From assembly GCF_025717045.1 (NCBI RefSeq), contig NZ_JAOVZN010000002.1:62001-126000 (forward strand): 64,000 bases of DNA, in the 5' to 3' direction. Source of the DNA: Flavobacterium sp. SH_e. Lineage in GTDB: Bacteria > Bacteroidota > Bacteroidia > Flavobacteriales > Flavobacteriaceae. The notes below the pieces were generated by a model, which saw only the letters and a program-made list of their open reading frames with translations, was not told the origin of the DNA and did not search any database. Both the position numbers and the translations under genes were made by a program. Position 1 is the first letter of the stretch, and each line of letters begins with the position of its first letter. Positions 26,656-36,041 of the stretch are shown piece after piece.

Positions 26656-26916
26656 ATGGAAGAAAAAAGAAATTTAAGAAAAGAAAGAATAGGTGTTGTT
26701 ACTTCAAATAAGATGGATAAATCTATCGTTATTGCTGAAGTAAGAAAAGTAAAACACCCATTATACGGTAAGTTCGTGTTGAAAACTAAGAAATATGTTG
26801 CACACGACGAAACAAACGACTGTAACATTGGAGATACTGTAAGAATTAGCGAAACGCGTCCTTTAAGTAAAACAAAATGTTGGAGATTAGTTGAAATCTT
26901 AGAAAGAGCTAAATAA
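26656..26916 (+). CDS. rpsQ: 30S ribosomal protein S17
   Basis: S17 (uS17) is a primary 16S rRNA binder with an OB fold. The 86 residues include [38 protein letters not shown] and the closing [17 protein letters not shown]. It lies 17 bases after rpmC and 2 bases before rplN. Confidence 0.99.
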   Translation: MEEKRNLRKERIGVVTSNKMDKSIVIAEVRKVKHPLYGKFVLKTKKYVAHDETNDCNIGDTVRISETRPLSKTKCWRLVEILERAK

Positions 26917-26918
26917 TT

Positions 26919-27287
26919 ATGGTACAACAAGAATCAAGACTAAAAGTAGCAGATAACACGGGAGCTAAAGAAGTTTTAACTATTCGTGTTTTAGGAGGTA
27001 CTAAAAGAAGATATGCCTCTGTTGGTGACAAAATTGTAGTTTCTATCAAAGATGCAACTCCAAACGGAAACGTGAAAAAAGGGGCTGTTTCAACTGCAGT
27101 TGTTGTGCGTACTAAAAAAGAAGTGAGAAGAGCTGATGGTTCTTATATCCGTTTCGATGACAATGCATGTGTTCTTTTGAACGCTGCAGGAGAAATGAGA
27201 GGAACTCGTGTTTTTGGTCCGGTAGCAAGAGAACTTCGTGAAAAACAATTCATGAAAATTGTATCATTAGCACCAGAAGTGCTTTAA
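26919..27287 (+). CDS. rplN: 50S ribosomal protein L14
   Basis: L14 (uL14) makes an intersubunit bridge and binds the silencing factor RsfS. The 122 residues start [19 protein letters not shown] and include the [21 protein letters not shown] core in parts, with the C-terminal [12 protein letters not shown]. Confidence 0.99.
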
Positions 27288-27298
27288 TTCGTTTTAAG

Positions 27299-27613
27299 AT
27301 GATAAAGCTAAAAATAAAATCAGGAGATATCGTAAGAGTTATTGCTGGAGACCATAAAGGTGCTGAAGGTAAAGTTTTACGTGTTTACCGTGAAAAAAAC
27401 AAAGCGATCGTTGAAGGTGTAAACATGGTTTCTAAACATACTAAACCAAGTGCTAAAAACCCTCAAGGTGGTATCGTTAAGAAAGAAGCTTCTATTCAAA
27501 TTTCTAACATTGCTTTAATTGATCCTAAAACTAAGGAAACAACTAGAGTAGGTATTAGAGTAGAAGGAGATAAGAAAGTAAGATTTTCAAAAAAATCTAA
27601 TCAAGTACTATAG
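27299..27613 (+). CDS. rplX: 50S ribosomal protein L24
   Basis: L24 (uL24) initiates 50S assembly. The 104 residues contain the KOW motif [20 protein letters not shown] near the N-terminus and the [19 protein letters not shown] segment. It ends 2 bases before rplE. Confidence 0.99.
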   Translation: MIKLKIKSGDIVRVIAGDHKGAEGKVLRVYREKNKAIVEGVNMVSKHTKPSAKNPQGGIVKKEASIQISNIALIDPKTKETTRVGIRVEGDKKVRFSKKSNQVL

Positions 27614-27615
27614 TA

Positions 27616-28167
27616 ATGGCATATACACCTAGACTAAAAGAAGAATATAAGAGTAGAGTAATCTCTGCTCTTAAAGAAGAATTCGGATATACAAACGTGA
27701 TGCAAGTTCCTAAACTTGAAAAAATCGTTTTGAGCCGTGGAGTTGGTGCAGCTGTATCTGATAAAAAACTTATTGACTATGCGGTTGATGAGTTAACAAA
27801 GATCACTGGACAAAAAGCAGTTTCTACAATCTCTAAGAAAGACGTTGCGTCTTTCAAATTGAGAAAAGGAATGCCTATTGGAGCAAAAGTTACTTTGCGT
27901 GGAGAAAGAATGTATGAGTTTTTAGATAGACTTATCACTTCTGCTTTGCCACGTGTTAGAGATTTTGGTGGTATTAAAGCTACTGGATTCGACGGAAGAG
28001 GTAACTACAATCTTGGAGTTTTAGAGCAAATCATTTTCCCAGAAATTGATATTGACAAAGTAAACAAAATTTCAGGAATGGATATTACTTTTGTTACTAC
28101 TGCAAAAACAGACAAGGAGGCAAAGTCATTATTGGCTGAATTAGGATTACCTTTTAAAAAGAATTAA
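27616..28167 (+). CDS. rplE: 50S ribosomal protein L5
   Basis: L5 (uL5) binds 5S rRNA in the central protuberance. The 183 residues include [20 protein letters not shown], the [21 protein letters not shown] motif in parts and [18 protein letters not shown]. Length is normal. It lies 3 bases before rpsN. Confidence 0.99.
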   Translation: MAYTPRLKEEYKSRVISALKEEFGYTNVMQVPKLEKIVLSRGVGAAVSDKKLIDYAVDELTKITGQKAVSTISKKDVASFKLRKGMPIGAKVTLRGERMYEFLDRLITSALPRVRDFGGIKATGFDGRGNYNLGVLEQIIFPEIDIDKVNKISGMDITFVTTAKTDKEAKSLLAELGLPFKKN

Positions 28168-28170
28168 GAC

Positions 28171-28440
28171 ATGGCTAAAGAATCAATGAAAGCCCGCGAG
28201 GTTAAAAGAGAGAAAACGGTAGCTAAATATGCTGAGAAGAGAAAAGCTTTATTAGAAGCTGGAGACTACGAAGGTTTACAAAGATTACCTAAAAATGCTT
28301 CACCAGTTCGTTTACACAATCGTTGTAAATTAACAGGTAGACCTAGAGGTTATATCCGTCAATTCGGTATTTCACGTGTAACTTTCCGTGAAATGGCTAA
28401 CAATGGGTTAATTCCAGGAGTTAAAAAGGCTTCTTGGTAA
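28171..28440 (+). CDS. rpsN: 30S ribosomal protein S14, zinc-free long form
   Basis: S14 (uS14) belongs to the 30S head. The 89-residue protein is the long form, with [17 protein letters not shown] and a C-terminal [18 protein letters not shown]. Only one Cys is present, so it cannot hold zinc the way the short CXXC form does. The -33 box of an internal promoter overlaps the end of this gene (28434-28436). Confidence 0.99.
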
Positions 28441-28464
28441 TCTCGCAATAAGTTATTACTTTTG
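28434..28464 (+). promoter_or_regulatory. internal promoter before rpsH
   Basis: TTG at 28434-28436 and TACTTTTG at 28457-28464 are 20 bases apart, a full consensus match, in the only gap of more than 100 bases between rplC and secY. Transcription should start near 28470. Confidence 0.75.
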
Positions 28465-28494
28465 CAAACCAAAAAATAATTTTAATTGATTAAA

Positions 28495-28524
28495 GGTTCG
28501 GGAGACACCCGTCTCCCGAAAACC
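28495..28524 (+). promoter_or_regulatory. strong hairpin in the rpsH leader
   Basis: A perfect 10-bp stem TTCGGGAGAC/GTCTCCCGAA (28497-28506 with 28511-28520) closes a 4-base ACCC loop, with an outer GG/CC pair across a 2-base bulge. No T tract follows, so it is not a typical terminator. It lies about 25 bases into the predicted leader and 25 before the rpsH start. Confidence 0.7.
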
Positions 28525-28544
28525 ATAATCGCAATCAAATACAT

Positions 28545-28943
28545 ATGTATACAGATCCTATTGCAGATTATTTGACTAGAGTTCGTAACGCTGTGGCTGC
28601 AAACCACAAAGTTGTTGAAATTCCAGCATCTAATCTTAAAAAAGAGATAACTAAGATCTTATTTGATCAAGGTTACATCTTAAGTTACAAATTTGAGCAG
28701 AACACTGTACAAGGTTCTATCAAAATCGCTTTAAAGTACGATAAAGATACTAAAGAGCCTGTAATCAAAGATATCCAAAGAATTAGTAAACCAGGTTTAC
28801 GTAAGTACGCTGGTGCTGCCAAATTACCTAGAATCCTTAATGGATTAGGAATTGCTATTGTTTCTACATCAAAAGGTTTGATGACTGGAAAACAAGCTAA
28901 GCAGTTAAATGTAGGTGGTGAGGTAATTTGTTACGTATACTAA
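28545..28943 (+). CDS. rpsH: 30S ribosomal protein S8
   Basis: S8 (uS8) binds 16S rRNA helix 21 and in E. coli represses the spc operon. The 132 residues include DPIADYLTRVRNAVAANHK, the ISKPGLRKYAG motif and GIAIVSTSKGLMTGKQAK. It starts after a promoter and a 10-bp hairpin, making it a candidate for local autoregulation. Confidence 0.99.
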   Translation: MYTDPIADYLTRVRNAVAANHKVVEIPASNLKKEITKILFDQGYILSYKFEQNTVQGSIKIALKYDKDTKEPVIKDIQRISKPGLRKYAGAAKLPRILNGLGIAIVSTSKGLMTGKQAKQLNVGGEVICYVY

Positions 28944-28961
28944 TTTTAAACACTAGATAAG

Positions 28962-29504
28962 ATGTCAAGAATAGGTAAAAGCCCAATTGTAATCCCTGCT
29001 GGTGTAACTGTTGAAGTTAAAGACGGTATTATTACAGTAAAAGGAAAAAGAGGTCAACTAGTTCAGGAGTTTTCGGACGTAAATGTAACAGTTGAAGGCG
29101 ATCAAGTTTTAGTAGAAAGATCGTCTGATCATAAAGACCATAGAGCAAAACACGGATTATTTAGATCTTTGATCAATAATATGATTGTTGGTGTTTCTGA
29201 AGGTTTCACAAAAGAACTAGAATTAGTTGGAGTAGGTTATAGAGCTTCAAACCAAGGTCAAAAATTAGATTTAGCTCTTGGATATTCTCACAATATTGTT
29301 TTAGAGATTGCTCCTGAAGTATCTTTGGAAACAGTATCTGAAAAAGGTAAGAACCCAATCGTAAAATTAACATCATTTGATAAACAACTTTTAGGACAAG
29401 TTGCTGCGAAAATCAGAAGTTTCCGTAAGCCAGAGCCATACAAAGGTAAAGGTGTTAAATTTGTGGGTGAAGTATTAAGAAGAAAAGCAGGTAAATCAGC
29501 TTAA
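28962..29504 (+). CDS. rplF: 50S ribosomal protein L6
   Basis: L6 (uL6) lies near the factor-binding centre. The 180 residues contain the duplicated fold, with [15 protein letters not shown] at the start, [21 protein letters not shown] in the middle and the signature [18 protein letters not shown] near the end. Confidence 0.99.
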   Translation: MSRIGKSPIVIPAGVTVEVKDGIITVKGKRGQLVQEFSDVNVTVEGDQVLVERSSDHKDHRAKHGLFRSLINNMIVGVSEGFTKELELVGVGYRASNQGQKLDLALGYSHNIVLEIAPEVSLETVSEKGKNPIVKLTSFDKQLLGQVAAKIRSFRKPEPYKGKGVKFVGEVLRRKAGKSA

Positions 29505-29515
29505 AATATAAGATT

Positions 29516-29866
29516 ATGTCATTAACAAAATCTGAGAGAAGACAGAGAATTAAATTCAGAATTAGAAAATCGGTTAGTGGTACTGCTGCAAGACCTAGAC
29601 TTTCTGTTTTTAGAAGTAATAAAGAAATTTACGCTCAAATCATTGATGATGTAAATGGAGTTACTATATTAGCTGCATCTTCAAGAGAAAAAGAAATAGG
29701 AAAAGGTACTAACGTTGAAGTAGCTGCTGCTGTTGGAAAACTAGTTGCGGAGAAAGCGTTAAAAGCTGGGATTGATACCATCACTTTTGATAGAGGTGGA
29801 TATTTGTATCACGGTCGTATTAAATCATTAGCAGAAGGCGCAAGAGCCGCTGGACTTAAATTCTAA
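29516..29866 (+). CDS. rplR: 50S ribosomal protein L18
   Basis: L18 (uL18) delivers 5S rRNA to the 50S subunit. The 116 residues start with a basic tail ([18 protein letters not shown]) and contain [20 protein letters not shown] and the closing [20 protein letters not shown]. It lies between rplF and rpsE in the usual order. Confidence 0.99.
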   Translation: MSLTKSERRQRIKFRIRKSVSGTAARPRLSVFRSNKEIYAQIIDDVNGVTILAASSREKEIGKGTNVEVAAAVGKLVAEKALKAGIDTITFDRGGYLYHGRIKSLAEGARAAGLKF

Positions 29867-29872
29867 TATATT

Positions 29873-30394
29873 ATGTCTAAATACAAAAATGTAGAATTGG
29901 TAAAACCTAGTGGTCTTGAATTAAAAGATCGTCTAGTTAGTGTTAATCGTGTTACTAAAGTTACAAAAGGAGGTAGAGCTTTCGGTTTTTCTGCTATTGT
30001 AGTTGTAGGTGATGAAAATGGAGTAGTTGGTCACGGATTAGGAAAATCTAAAGACGTTTCTGAAGCAATTGCGAAAGCAGTAGAAGATGCTAAGAAAAAC
30101 TTAGTTAGAATTCCTTTGAATGGACAATCTGTTCCTCACGAACAAAAAGGTAAATTTGGTGGTGCACGTGTATTCTTAATTCCAGCATCTCATGGTACTG
30201 GAGTTATTGCTGGTGGAGCTGTTCGTTCAGTTCTTGAATCAGTAGGTATTCACGATGTATTGTCTAAATCTCAAGGATCATCAAATCCACATAACGTAGT
30301 AAAAGCAACTTTTGATGCTTTATTGCAAATGAGAAGCGCTCATACTGTTGCAAAACAGAGAGGAGTTTCTTTAGAAAAAGTTTTTAAAGGTTAA
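29873..30394 (+). CDS. rpsE: 30S ribosomal protein S5
   Basis: S5 (uS5) acts at the mRNA entry site and in decoding fidelity. The 173 residues hold the double-stranded-RNA-like N-terminal domain ([19 protein letters not shown]) and the S5 C-terminal domain with [19 protein letters not shown]. It lies 6 bases after rplR. Confidence 0.99.
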
Positions 30395-30404
30395 TTAGGA
30401 AATT

Positions 30405-30587
30405 ATGGCTAAATTATTAGTAAAACAAGTAAGAAGCAAAATCAACTGCCCTCTTTCTCAAAAAAGAGGATTGGAAGCTTTAGGTCTACGTAAAATTGGA
30501 CAAGTTGTGGAGCATGAGTCAAATCCTGCTATCCTTGGGATGATAAACAAAGTTAAACACTTAGTTTCTGTAGAAGAAGCTAAATAA
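30405..30587 (+). CDS. rpmD: 50S ribosomal protein L30
   Basis: L30 (uL30) is a small protein at the 50S surface. The 60 residues include [31 protein letters not shown] and the C-terminal [12 protein letters not shown]. It fits between rpsE and rplO as in most spc operons. Confidence 0.98.
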   Translation: MAKLLVKQVRSKINCPLSQKRGLEALGLRKIGQVVEHESNPAILGMINKVKHLVSVEEAK

Positions 30588-30598
30588 CAAATACTGTT

Positions 30599-31051
30599 AT
30601 GAATTTAAGTAACTTACAACCTGCTGAGGGGTCTACACACAATCAAAATAAAAGATTAGGTAGAGGAGAAGGTTCTGGAAAAGGTGGTACCGCTGCACGT
30701 GGACACAAAGGAGCAAAATCTCGTTCTGGTTATTCTAAAAAGATTGGTTTTGAAGGGGGTCAGATGCCACTTCAAAGACGTGTACCTAAGTTTGGTTTCA
30801 AAAACATCAATCGTAAAGAATACGAAGGTGTTAATTTAGATACTCTTCAATTATTAGTTGATAACGGTGTAATTACTGATTCTGTTTCTATGACAGATTT
30901 CGTAGCAAATCGTCTAGCTTCTAAAAATGAAATCGTTAAGATTTTAGGTAGAGGAGAATTGAAAGCAAAATTAAAAGTAACTGCCCACAAATTTACTGCT
31001 ACTGCAAAAGCTGCTATTGAAGCTGCTGGTGGAGAAGCTGTAACTATATAA
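30599..31051 (+). CDS. rplO: 50S ribosomal protein L15
   Basis: L15 (uL15) is a late-assembly protein with a long basic N-terminal extension. The 150 residues start MNLSNLQPAEGSTHNQNKR and include GRGEGSGKGGTAARGHKGAK, GGQMPLQRRVPKFGF and the C-terminal Ala-rich helix. It ends 13 bases before secY. Confidence 0.99.
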   Translation: MNLSNLQPAEGSTHNQNKRLGRGEGSGKGGTAARGHKGAKSRSGYSKKIGFEGGQMPLQRRVPKFGFKNINRKEYEGVNLDTLQLLVDNGVITDSVSMTDFVANRLASKNEIVKILGRGELKAKLKVTAHKFTATAKAAIEAAGGEAVTI

Positions 31052-31064
31052 CTTATCTATTAAG

Positions 31065-32411
31065 ATGAAGAAATTTATTGAATCAATAAGTAATGTTTGG
31101 AAAATCGAAGAACTAAAGAATAGAATCTTAATTACATTGGGATTGCTTTTAGTATATCGTTTTGGAGCACACGTTACGCTTCCTGGAATTGACGCAACGC
31201 AATTGACTGGTTTAGCGGGACAAACTAAAAATGGTCTAGGATCTATTCTAGACATGTTCACCGGGGGTGCTTTCTCTAAGGCTTCAGTTTTTGCCTTAGG
31301 TATCATGCCTTATATTTCTGCGTCTATTGTTGTTCAGTTGATGGGGATTGCGATTCCATATTTACAAAAACTTCAAAATGATGGGGAAAGTGGTAGAAAA
31401 AAGATTAATCAAATCACTCGTTGGTTGACAATCGCTATCACATTGGTTCAAGGTCCAACTTATATCTATAATTTATACAGAACATTGCCTAGTAATGCAT
31501 TTTTGCTAGGCTTTAATTCTCCTGAATTTTTGTTCTCGTCTGTTATCATTTTAGTTACTGGTACAATTTTTGCTATGTGGCTGGGTGAAAAAATTACAGA
31601 TAAAGGTATTGGAAATGGTATTTCATTGTTAATTATGGTTGGTATTTTAGCTCGTTTACCGCAAGCTTTTATCCAAGAGTTTACAACTCGTGTTACCAAT
31701 AACAATGGAGGTCCAATGTTATTAGTTATTGAAATTATTGTGTGGTTATTAGTTATCATTTCTTGTGTATTGCTTACAATGGCAGTACGTAGAATCCCTG
31801 TACAGTATGCTCGTCGTACAACTACAGGAGATTACGAGCAAGATTTGGCAGGAGGTAATAGACAATGGATTCCCCTTAAGCTTAATGCTTCTGGAGTTAT
31901 GCCAATTATTTTTGCTCAGGCAATTATGTTTATTCCTGCGGCTGTAGCTGGATTGTCTAAATCAGATACATCACAATCTATTGTTGGTGCATTTAGTAAT
32001 ATGTTTGGTTTCTGGTATAATTTTGTTTTTGCAACTTTAATTATTGTATTTACATTCTTTTATACTGCAATCACTGTACCTACTAACAAAATGGCTGATG
32101 ATTTAAAGAGAAGCGGCGGTTTTATTCCTGGAGTTCGTCCTGGAGCAGAAACTTCTGATTTCCTTGATAAAGTGATGTCTTTAATAACTTTCCCAGGATC
32201 TTTATTCCTTGCTTTGATTGCTGTGTTCCCAGCTATTGTTGTAAGTATTATGGATGTACAACAATCTTGGGCAATGTTTTTTGGGGGTACCTCATTAATA
32301 ATTATGGTTGGTGTTGCAATAGATACTATTCAACAGATCAATTCATACTTGTTAAACAAACATTATGATGGTTTAATGAAGACTGGTAAAAATAGAAAAG
32401 CGGTAGCTTAA
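31065..32411 (+). CDS. secY: preprotein translocase subunit SecY
   Basis: SecY is the ten-helix channel through which unfolded proteins cross or enter the inner membrane. The 448-residue protein has the [11 protein letters not shown] first periplasmic segment, the plug-region [20 protein letters not shown], the cytoplasmic [16 protein letters not shown] loop, and the IPGVRPG motif before the last helices. It sits between rplO and infA. The usual Gram-positive neighbours adk and map are absent. Confidence 0.99.
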   Translation: MKKFIESISNVWKIEELKNRILITLGLLLVYRFGAHVTLPGIDATQLTGLAGQTKNGLGSILDMFTGGAFSKASVFALGIMPYISASIVVQLMGIAIPYLQKLQNDGESGRKKINQITRWLTIAITLVQGPTYIYNLYRTLPSNAFLLGFNSPEFLFSSVIILVTGTIFAMWLGEKITDKGIGNGISLLIMVGILARLPQAFIQEFTTRVTNNNGGPMLLVIEIIVWLLVIISCVLLTMAVRRIPVQYARRTTTGDYEQDLAGGNRQWIPLKLNASGVMPIIFAQAIMFIPAAVAGLSKSDTSQSIVGAFSNMFGFWYNFVFATLIIVFTFFYTAITVPTNKMADDLKRSGGFIPGVRPGAETSDFLDKVMSLITFPGSLFLALIAVFPAIVVSIMDVQQSWAMFFGGTSLIIMVGVAIDTIQQINSYLLNKHYDGLMKTGKNRKAVA

Positions 32412-32418
32412 TATATTT

Positions 32419-32634
32419 ATGGCAAAACAATCAGCAATAGAACAAGACGGATCAATAATTGAAGCATTATCAAATGCTATGTTCCGTGTGGAGTTAGAAA
32501 ATGGACATATTGTAATTGCTCATATTTCTGGTAAAATGCGAATGCATTACATCAAATTACTACCTGGTGATAAGGTGAAACTAGAAATGAGTCCTTACGA
32601 TTTGTCAAAAGCAAGAATTACTTATCGATATTAA
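32419..32634 (+). CDS. infA: translation initiation factor IF-1
   Basis: IF-1 occupies the 30S A site during initiation. The 71-residue OB-fold protein has [20 protein letters not shown], the [22 protein letters not shown] core and the closing [12 protein letters not shown]. It is directly followed by rpmJ. Confidence 0.99.
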   Translation: MAKQSAIEQDGSIIEALSNAMFRVELENGHIVIAHISGKMRMHYIKLLPGDKVKLEMSPYDLSKARITYRY

Positions 32635-32646
32635 AGGATATTCACT

Positions 32647-32763
32647 ATGAAAGTTAGAGCATCAGTAAAAAAGAGAAGTGCCGAGTGCATTATCGTGCGT
32701 AGAAAAGGGAGACTGTACGTAATAAACAAAAAGAATCCTAGATTTAAACAAAGACAAGGATAA
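32647..32763 (+). CDS. rpmJ: 50S ribosomal protein L36, zinc-free form
   Basis: The 38-residue L36 (bL36) starts [14 protein letters not shown] and ends NPRFKQRQG. Only one Cys (residue 14) remains of the usual zinc-binding Cys/His set, so this is the zinc-independent type. It lies 12 bases after infA and 2 bases before rpsM, in the normal order. Confidence 0.98.
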
Positions 32764-32765
32764 TT

Positions 32766-33140
32766 ATGGCAAGAATAGCAGGGGTAGATATCCCAAAAAA
32801 CAAAAGAGGTGTTATCGCACTTACCTATATTTTCGGATTAGGAAAAAGTAGAGCTATTGAGATTTTAGAAAAAGCTCAAGTTAGCCAAGATAAAAAAGTT
32901 CAAGATTGGAATGATGATGAGATCGGAGCGATTCGTGAAGCTGTTTCATTTTACAAAATTGAAGGAGAATTACGTTCTGAAATTTCTTTAAACATTAAAC
33001 GTTTAATGGATATTGGATGTTACAGAGGTATTCGTCATAGATCTGGTCTTCCATTAAGAGGACAAAGAACTAAAAACAACTCAAGAACAAGAAAAGGTAA
33101 AAGAAAAACTGTTGCTAACAAGAAAAAAGCAACTAAATAA
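32766..33140 (+). CDS. rpsM: 30S ribosomal protein S13
   Basis: S13 (uS13) bridges the 30S head to the 50S and touches P-site tRNA. The 124 residues start [19 protein letters not shown] and include the helix-two-turn-helix region with [20 protein letters not shown] and a basic C-terminal tail. It heads the alpha operon gene set. Confidence 0.99.
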   Translation: MARIAGVDIPKNKRGVIALTYIFGLGKSRAIEILEKAQVSQDKKVQDWNDDEIGAIREAVSFYKIEGELRSEISLNIKRLMDIGCYRGIRHRSGLPLRGQRTKNNSRTRKGKRKTVANKKKATK

Positions 33141-33148
33141 TAAGTAAT

Positions 33149-33532
33149 ATGGCTAAAGCAACTGCAAAAAAACGTAAAGTTATCGTTGAATCAACGGGTG
33201 AGGCTCATATTTCTGCCACTTTTAATAACATTATTATTTCTTTGACTAATAAGAAAGGTGAAGTTATCTCTTGGTCTTCAGCTGGTAAAATGGGTTTCAG
33301 AGGTTCTAAAAAGAACACTCCTTATGCAGCTCAAATGGCAGCAGAAGATTGCGCTAAAGTAGCACTTGAGGCAGGACTTAAAAAAGTGAAAGTTTATGTA
33401 AAAGGACCAGGTAATGGACGTGAGTCTGCTATCCGTTCTATTCATAACGGTGGAATTGAAGTTACAGAGATTATCGATGTTACTCCAATGCCACACAACG
33501 GATGTCGTCCTCCAAAAAGACGTAGAGTTTAA
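33149..33532 (+). CDS. rpsK: 30S ribosomal protein S11
   Basis: S11 (uS11) shapes the platform next to the E site. The 127 residues have the [20 protein letters not shown] and [20 protein letters not shown] motifs and the C-terminal [16 protein letters not shown] 92-base structured gap separates it from rpsD. Confidence 0.99.
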   Translation: MAKATAKKRKVIVESTGEAHISATFNNIIISLTNKKGEVISWSSAGKMGFRGSKKNTPYAAQMAAEDCAKVALEAGLKKVKVYVKGPGNGRESAIRSIHNGGIEVTEIIDVTPMPHNGCRPPKRRRV

Positions 33533-33555
33533 TTTTTTATTTTTATAGTATAAAC

Positions 33556-33609
33556 AAGGTAGAACATAGATTATCGAAGGATTAGACCTGAATTCATAAT
33601 TTCTACCTT
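33556..33609 (+). promoter_or_regulatory. candidate structured leader of rpsD
   Basis: In the 92-base rpsK-rpsD gap, AAGGTAGAA (33556-33564) pairs perfectly with TTCTACCTT (33601-33609) around a 36-base interior that can form a smaller AGG/CCT helix. S4 represses ribosomal genes through mRNA structures in other phyla, so this could be an S4 site; the evidence here is structural only. Confidence 0.4.
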
Positions 33610-33624
33610 AAAATTTTTTTTAAA

Positions 33625-34230
33625 ATGGCAAGATATACTGGTCCTAAAACCAAAATCGCTCGTAAATTTGGCGAAGCAATCTTCGGAGATGATAAATCTT
33701 TCGAAAAAAGAAATTACCCACCTGGACAACACGGGATGGCTAAAAAAAGAGGAAAAAAATCTGAGTATGCTGTTCAGTTAATGGAAAAGCAAAAAGCTAA
33801 ATATTCTTACGGAATTTTAGAAAAACAATTCAGAAATTTATTCGAAAAAGCATCAGCGACTAAAGGAGTAACTGGTGAAGTTCTATTACAATTATGCGAA
33901 GCAAGATTAGATAATGTTGTTTTTAGAATGGGAATTGCTCCATCTAGAAGAGGTGCGCGTCAAATCGTTTCTCACAGACACATTACTGTAAATGGAGAGG
34001 TTGTTAATATTCCTTCTTACCACCTTAAGCCTGGTGATAAAGTTGCAGTTCGTGAAAAATCTAAATCTTTAGAAGCTATCGAACGTTCTTTATCAAATTC
34101 AAGTCATGTTTATGAATGGATTACTTGGAACAATGATCTTAAAGAAGGAACTTTCGTTTCTGTACCTGCGAGACTTCAAATTCCAGAAAACATTAAAGAA
34201 CAATTAATCGTAGAGTTGTACAACAAATAA
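33625..34230 (+). CDS. rpsD: 30S ribosomal protein S4, zinc-free form
   Basis: S4 (uS4) nucleates 30S assembly and in E. coli represses the alpha operon. The 201 residues contain [21 protein letters not shown] with no N-terminal Cys cluster (zinc-free type), [19 protein letters not shown], and the S4 RNA-binding domain with [20 protein letters not shown]. It lies 21 bases before rpoA. Confidence 0.99.
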
Positions 34231-34251
34231 TAATTGACTTAGTCGAAATTT

Positions 34252-35244
34252 ATGGCAATATTTAATTTTCAAAAGCCCGATAAAGTTATCATGATCGATT
34301 CAACCGATTTTGAAGGTAAATTTGAGTTTAGACCTTTAGAACCTGGTTATGGATTGACAGTTGGTAATGCACTTAGAAGAGTTTTGCTTTCAGCGTTAGA
34401 AGGTTATGCAATTACATCTGTTCGTATCGAAGGTGTAGATCATGAGTTTTCTACTATTTCAGGTGTTGTTGAGGATGTTACCGAGATTATCCTTAATCTA
34501 AAACAAGTACGTTTCAAACGTCAAATTGAAGATATCGATAATGAATCAGTTACTATTTCTGTTTCTGGTAAAGATCAATTGACAGCAGGTGATTTTCAAA
34601 AATTTATCTCAGGTTTTCAAGTTTTGAATCCAGACCTTGTTATCTGTAATTTAGATTCTAAAATCAAATTGAATTTCGATTTAACTATCGAAAAAGGTAG
34701 AGGATACGTGCCTGCTGAAGAAAACAAAAAACAGAATGCTGCAATTGGAACAATTTTTACAGATTCTATTTTTACTCCGGTAAAAAATGTAAAATATGCA
34801 ATCGAAAATTTCCGTGTAGAGCAAAAAACAGATTACGAAAAATTAGTTTTTGAAATCAAAACTGATGGATCTATTAATCCTAAAGATGCCCTTACTGAAG
34901 CTGCTAAAGTTTTAATTCACCATTTCATGTTGTTTTCTGATGAAAGAATTACACTTGAGGCTGACGAAATTGCACAAACAGAATCGTATGATGAAGAGTC
35001 ATTGCATATGAGACAATTGCTTAAAACTAAGCTTGTTGATATGGATTTATCTGTGAGAGCATTAAATTGCTTGAAAGCGGCTGAAGTTGATACACTTGGT
35101 GATTTAGTATCGTTCAATAAAAATGACCTAATGAAATTCCGTAATTTCGGTAAAAAATCTTTAACTGAACTTGATGAACTTGTTGCAGTGAAGAATTTAA
35201 CTTTCGGAATGGATTTAGCTAAATACAAATTAGATAAAGAATAA
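34252..35244 (+). CDS. rpoA: RNA polymerase alpha subunit
   Basis: Alpha dimerises to start RNA polymerase assembly and contacts regulators through its C-terminal domain. The 330 residues contain the N-terminal assembly domain ([22 protein letters not shown]) and a complete alpha-CTD with [22 protein letters not shown] and [13 protein letters not shown]. It is flanked by rpsD and rplQ as usual. Confidence 0.99.
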   Translation: MAIFNFQKPDKVIMIDSTDFEGKFEFRPLEPGYGLTVGNALRRVLLSALEGYAITSVRIEGVDHEFSTISGVVEDVTEIILNLKQVRFKRQIEDIDNESVTISVSGKDQLTAGDFQKFISGFQVLNPDLVICNLDSKIKLNFDLTIEKGRGYVPAEENKKQNAAIGTIFTDSIFTPVKNVKYAIENFRVEQKTDYEKLVFEIKTDGSINPKDALTEAAKVLIHHFMLFSDERITLEADEIAQTESYDEESLHMRQLLKTKLVDMDLSVRALNCLKAAEVDTLGDLVSFNKNDLMKFRNFGKKSLTELDELVAVKNLTFGMDLAKYKLDKE

Positions 35245-35248
35245 TTTA

Positions 35249-35290
35249 CTTCATATTTTGCTCTCCATAGTGGATTGTAGCAAGATGAAG
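35249..35290 (+). promoter_or_regulatory. hairpin between rpoA and rplQ
   Basis: The 62-base gap contains a stacked imperfect hairpin: CTTCAT/ATGAAG (35249-35254, 35285-35290), TTGCT/AGCAA (35258-35262, 35279-35283) and TCCA/TGGA (35264-35267, 35271-35274) around a 3-base loop. There is no T tract. It could be a processing or regulatory site for L17. Confidence 0.5.
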
Positions 35291-35306
35291 ATAAAAAAAA
35301 CACGTC

Positions 35307-35798
35307 ATGAGACACGGAAAAAAATTCAACCACTTAAGCAGACAGACTGGACATAGAAAAGCTATGTTGGCTAATATGGCTTGTTCTCTTATCGAGCACA
35401 AACGTATTAACACTACTGTTGCTAAAGCTAAAGCGCTTAAACAATTTGTTGAGCCTTTAATTACAAAATCAAAAGAGGATACGACTCACAACCGTCGTAT
35501 TGTTTTTGCTTACTTACGTAATAAATACGCTGTAACTGATTTGTTCAGAGATGTTGCTGCTAAAGTAGGTGACCGTCCAGGTGGATACACTCGTATCATT
35601 AAAGTTGGAAATCGTTTGGGAGATAACGCTGATATGGCGATGATCGAACTTGTTGACTTCAATGAGCTTTACAACGGAGGTAAAAAAGAAGTTAAAAAAG
35701 CGAAAAGCCGTCGTGGTGGAAAAGCTAAAAAAGCTGAAACTGCTGCTCCAGAAGCTCCTGCTGCTGAAACAGAAACGACTACTGAAGCTTCTGAATAA
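35307..35798 (+). CDS. rplQ: 50S ribosomal protein L17 with long C-terminal tail
   Basis: L17 (bL17) lies near the tunnel exit. The first 120 or so residues are the conserved protein ([51 protein letters not shown]). The last 40 form a Lys/Arg-rich then Ala/Glu/Thr-rich low-complexity tail that makes the protein longer than the E. coli version. It is the last gene of the cluster and is followed by a strong terminator. Confidence 0.98.
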   Translation: MRHGKKFNHLSRQTGHRKAMLANMACSLIEHKRINTTVAKAKALKQFVEPLITKSKEDTTHNRRIVFAYLRNKYAVTDLFRDVAAKVGDRPGGYTRIIKVGNRLGDNADMAMIELVDFNELYNGGKKEVKKAKSRRGGKAKKAETAAPEAPAAETETTTEASE

Positions 35799-35825
35799 TT
35801 ATGAGAGTAATCATTCTATAATATT

Positions 35826-35862
35826 AAAGGATAAACTAATTTTTAGTTTATCCTTTTTTTTT
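35826..35862 (+). terminator. rho-independent terminator of the ribosomal cluster
   Basis: A perfect 13-bp stem (35826-35838 with 35844-35856) with a 5-base loop runs into a T tract ending at 35862, about 28 bases past rplQ. Confidence 0.93.
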
Positions 35863-35940
35863 GATTTTTTTGAAACCAGAAAAATGTAACTTATTTAAAA
35901 TGTTAGGTTTTATTTTTACGAATGAAAGTTTTAAAAAATC

Positions 35941-35971
35941 TTGGAAGCGCTCTTTTAAAGAAGTAAATTTG
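35941..35971 (+). promoter_or_regulatory. promoter of carA
   Basis: TTG at 35941-35943 and TAAATTTG at 35964-35971 are 20 bases apart. The predicted leader of about 65 bases contains a 9-bp hairpin (35990-35998 with 36002-36010, one G-U pair, TTT loop). Confidence 0.72.
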
Positions 35972-36041
35972 CAAAATATCTAATTATAAATGAAGCTTTT
36001 TAAGTTTCATACACAATTAAAAAAACAATACAAATTAAAGA

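Noticed and set aside
28495..28524. Rho-independent terminator before rpsH
   Set aside because: The stem is strong but no T run follows, and it lies downstream of a promoter in a leader.
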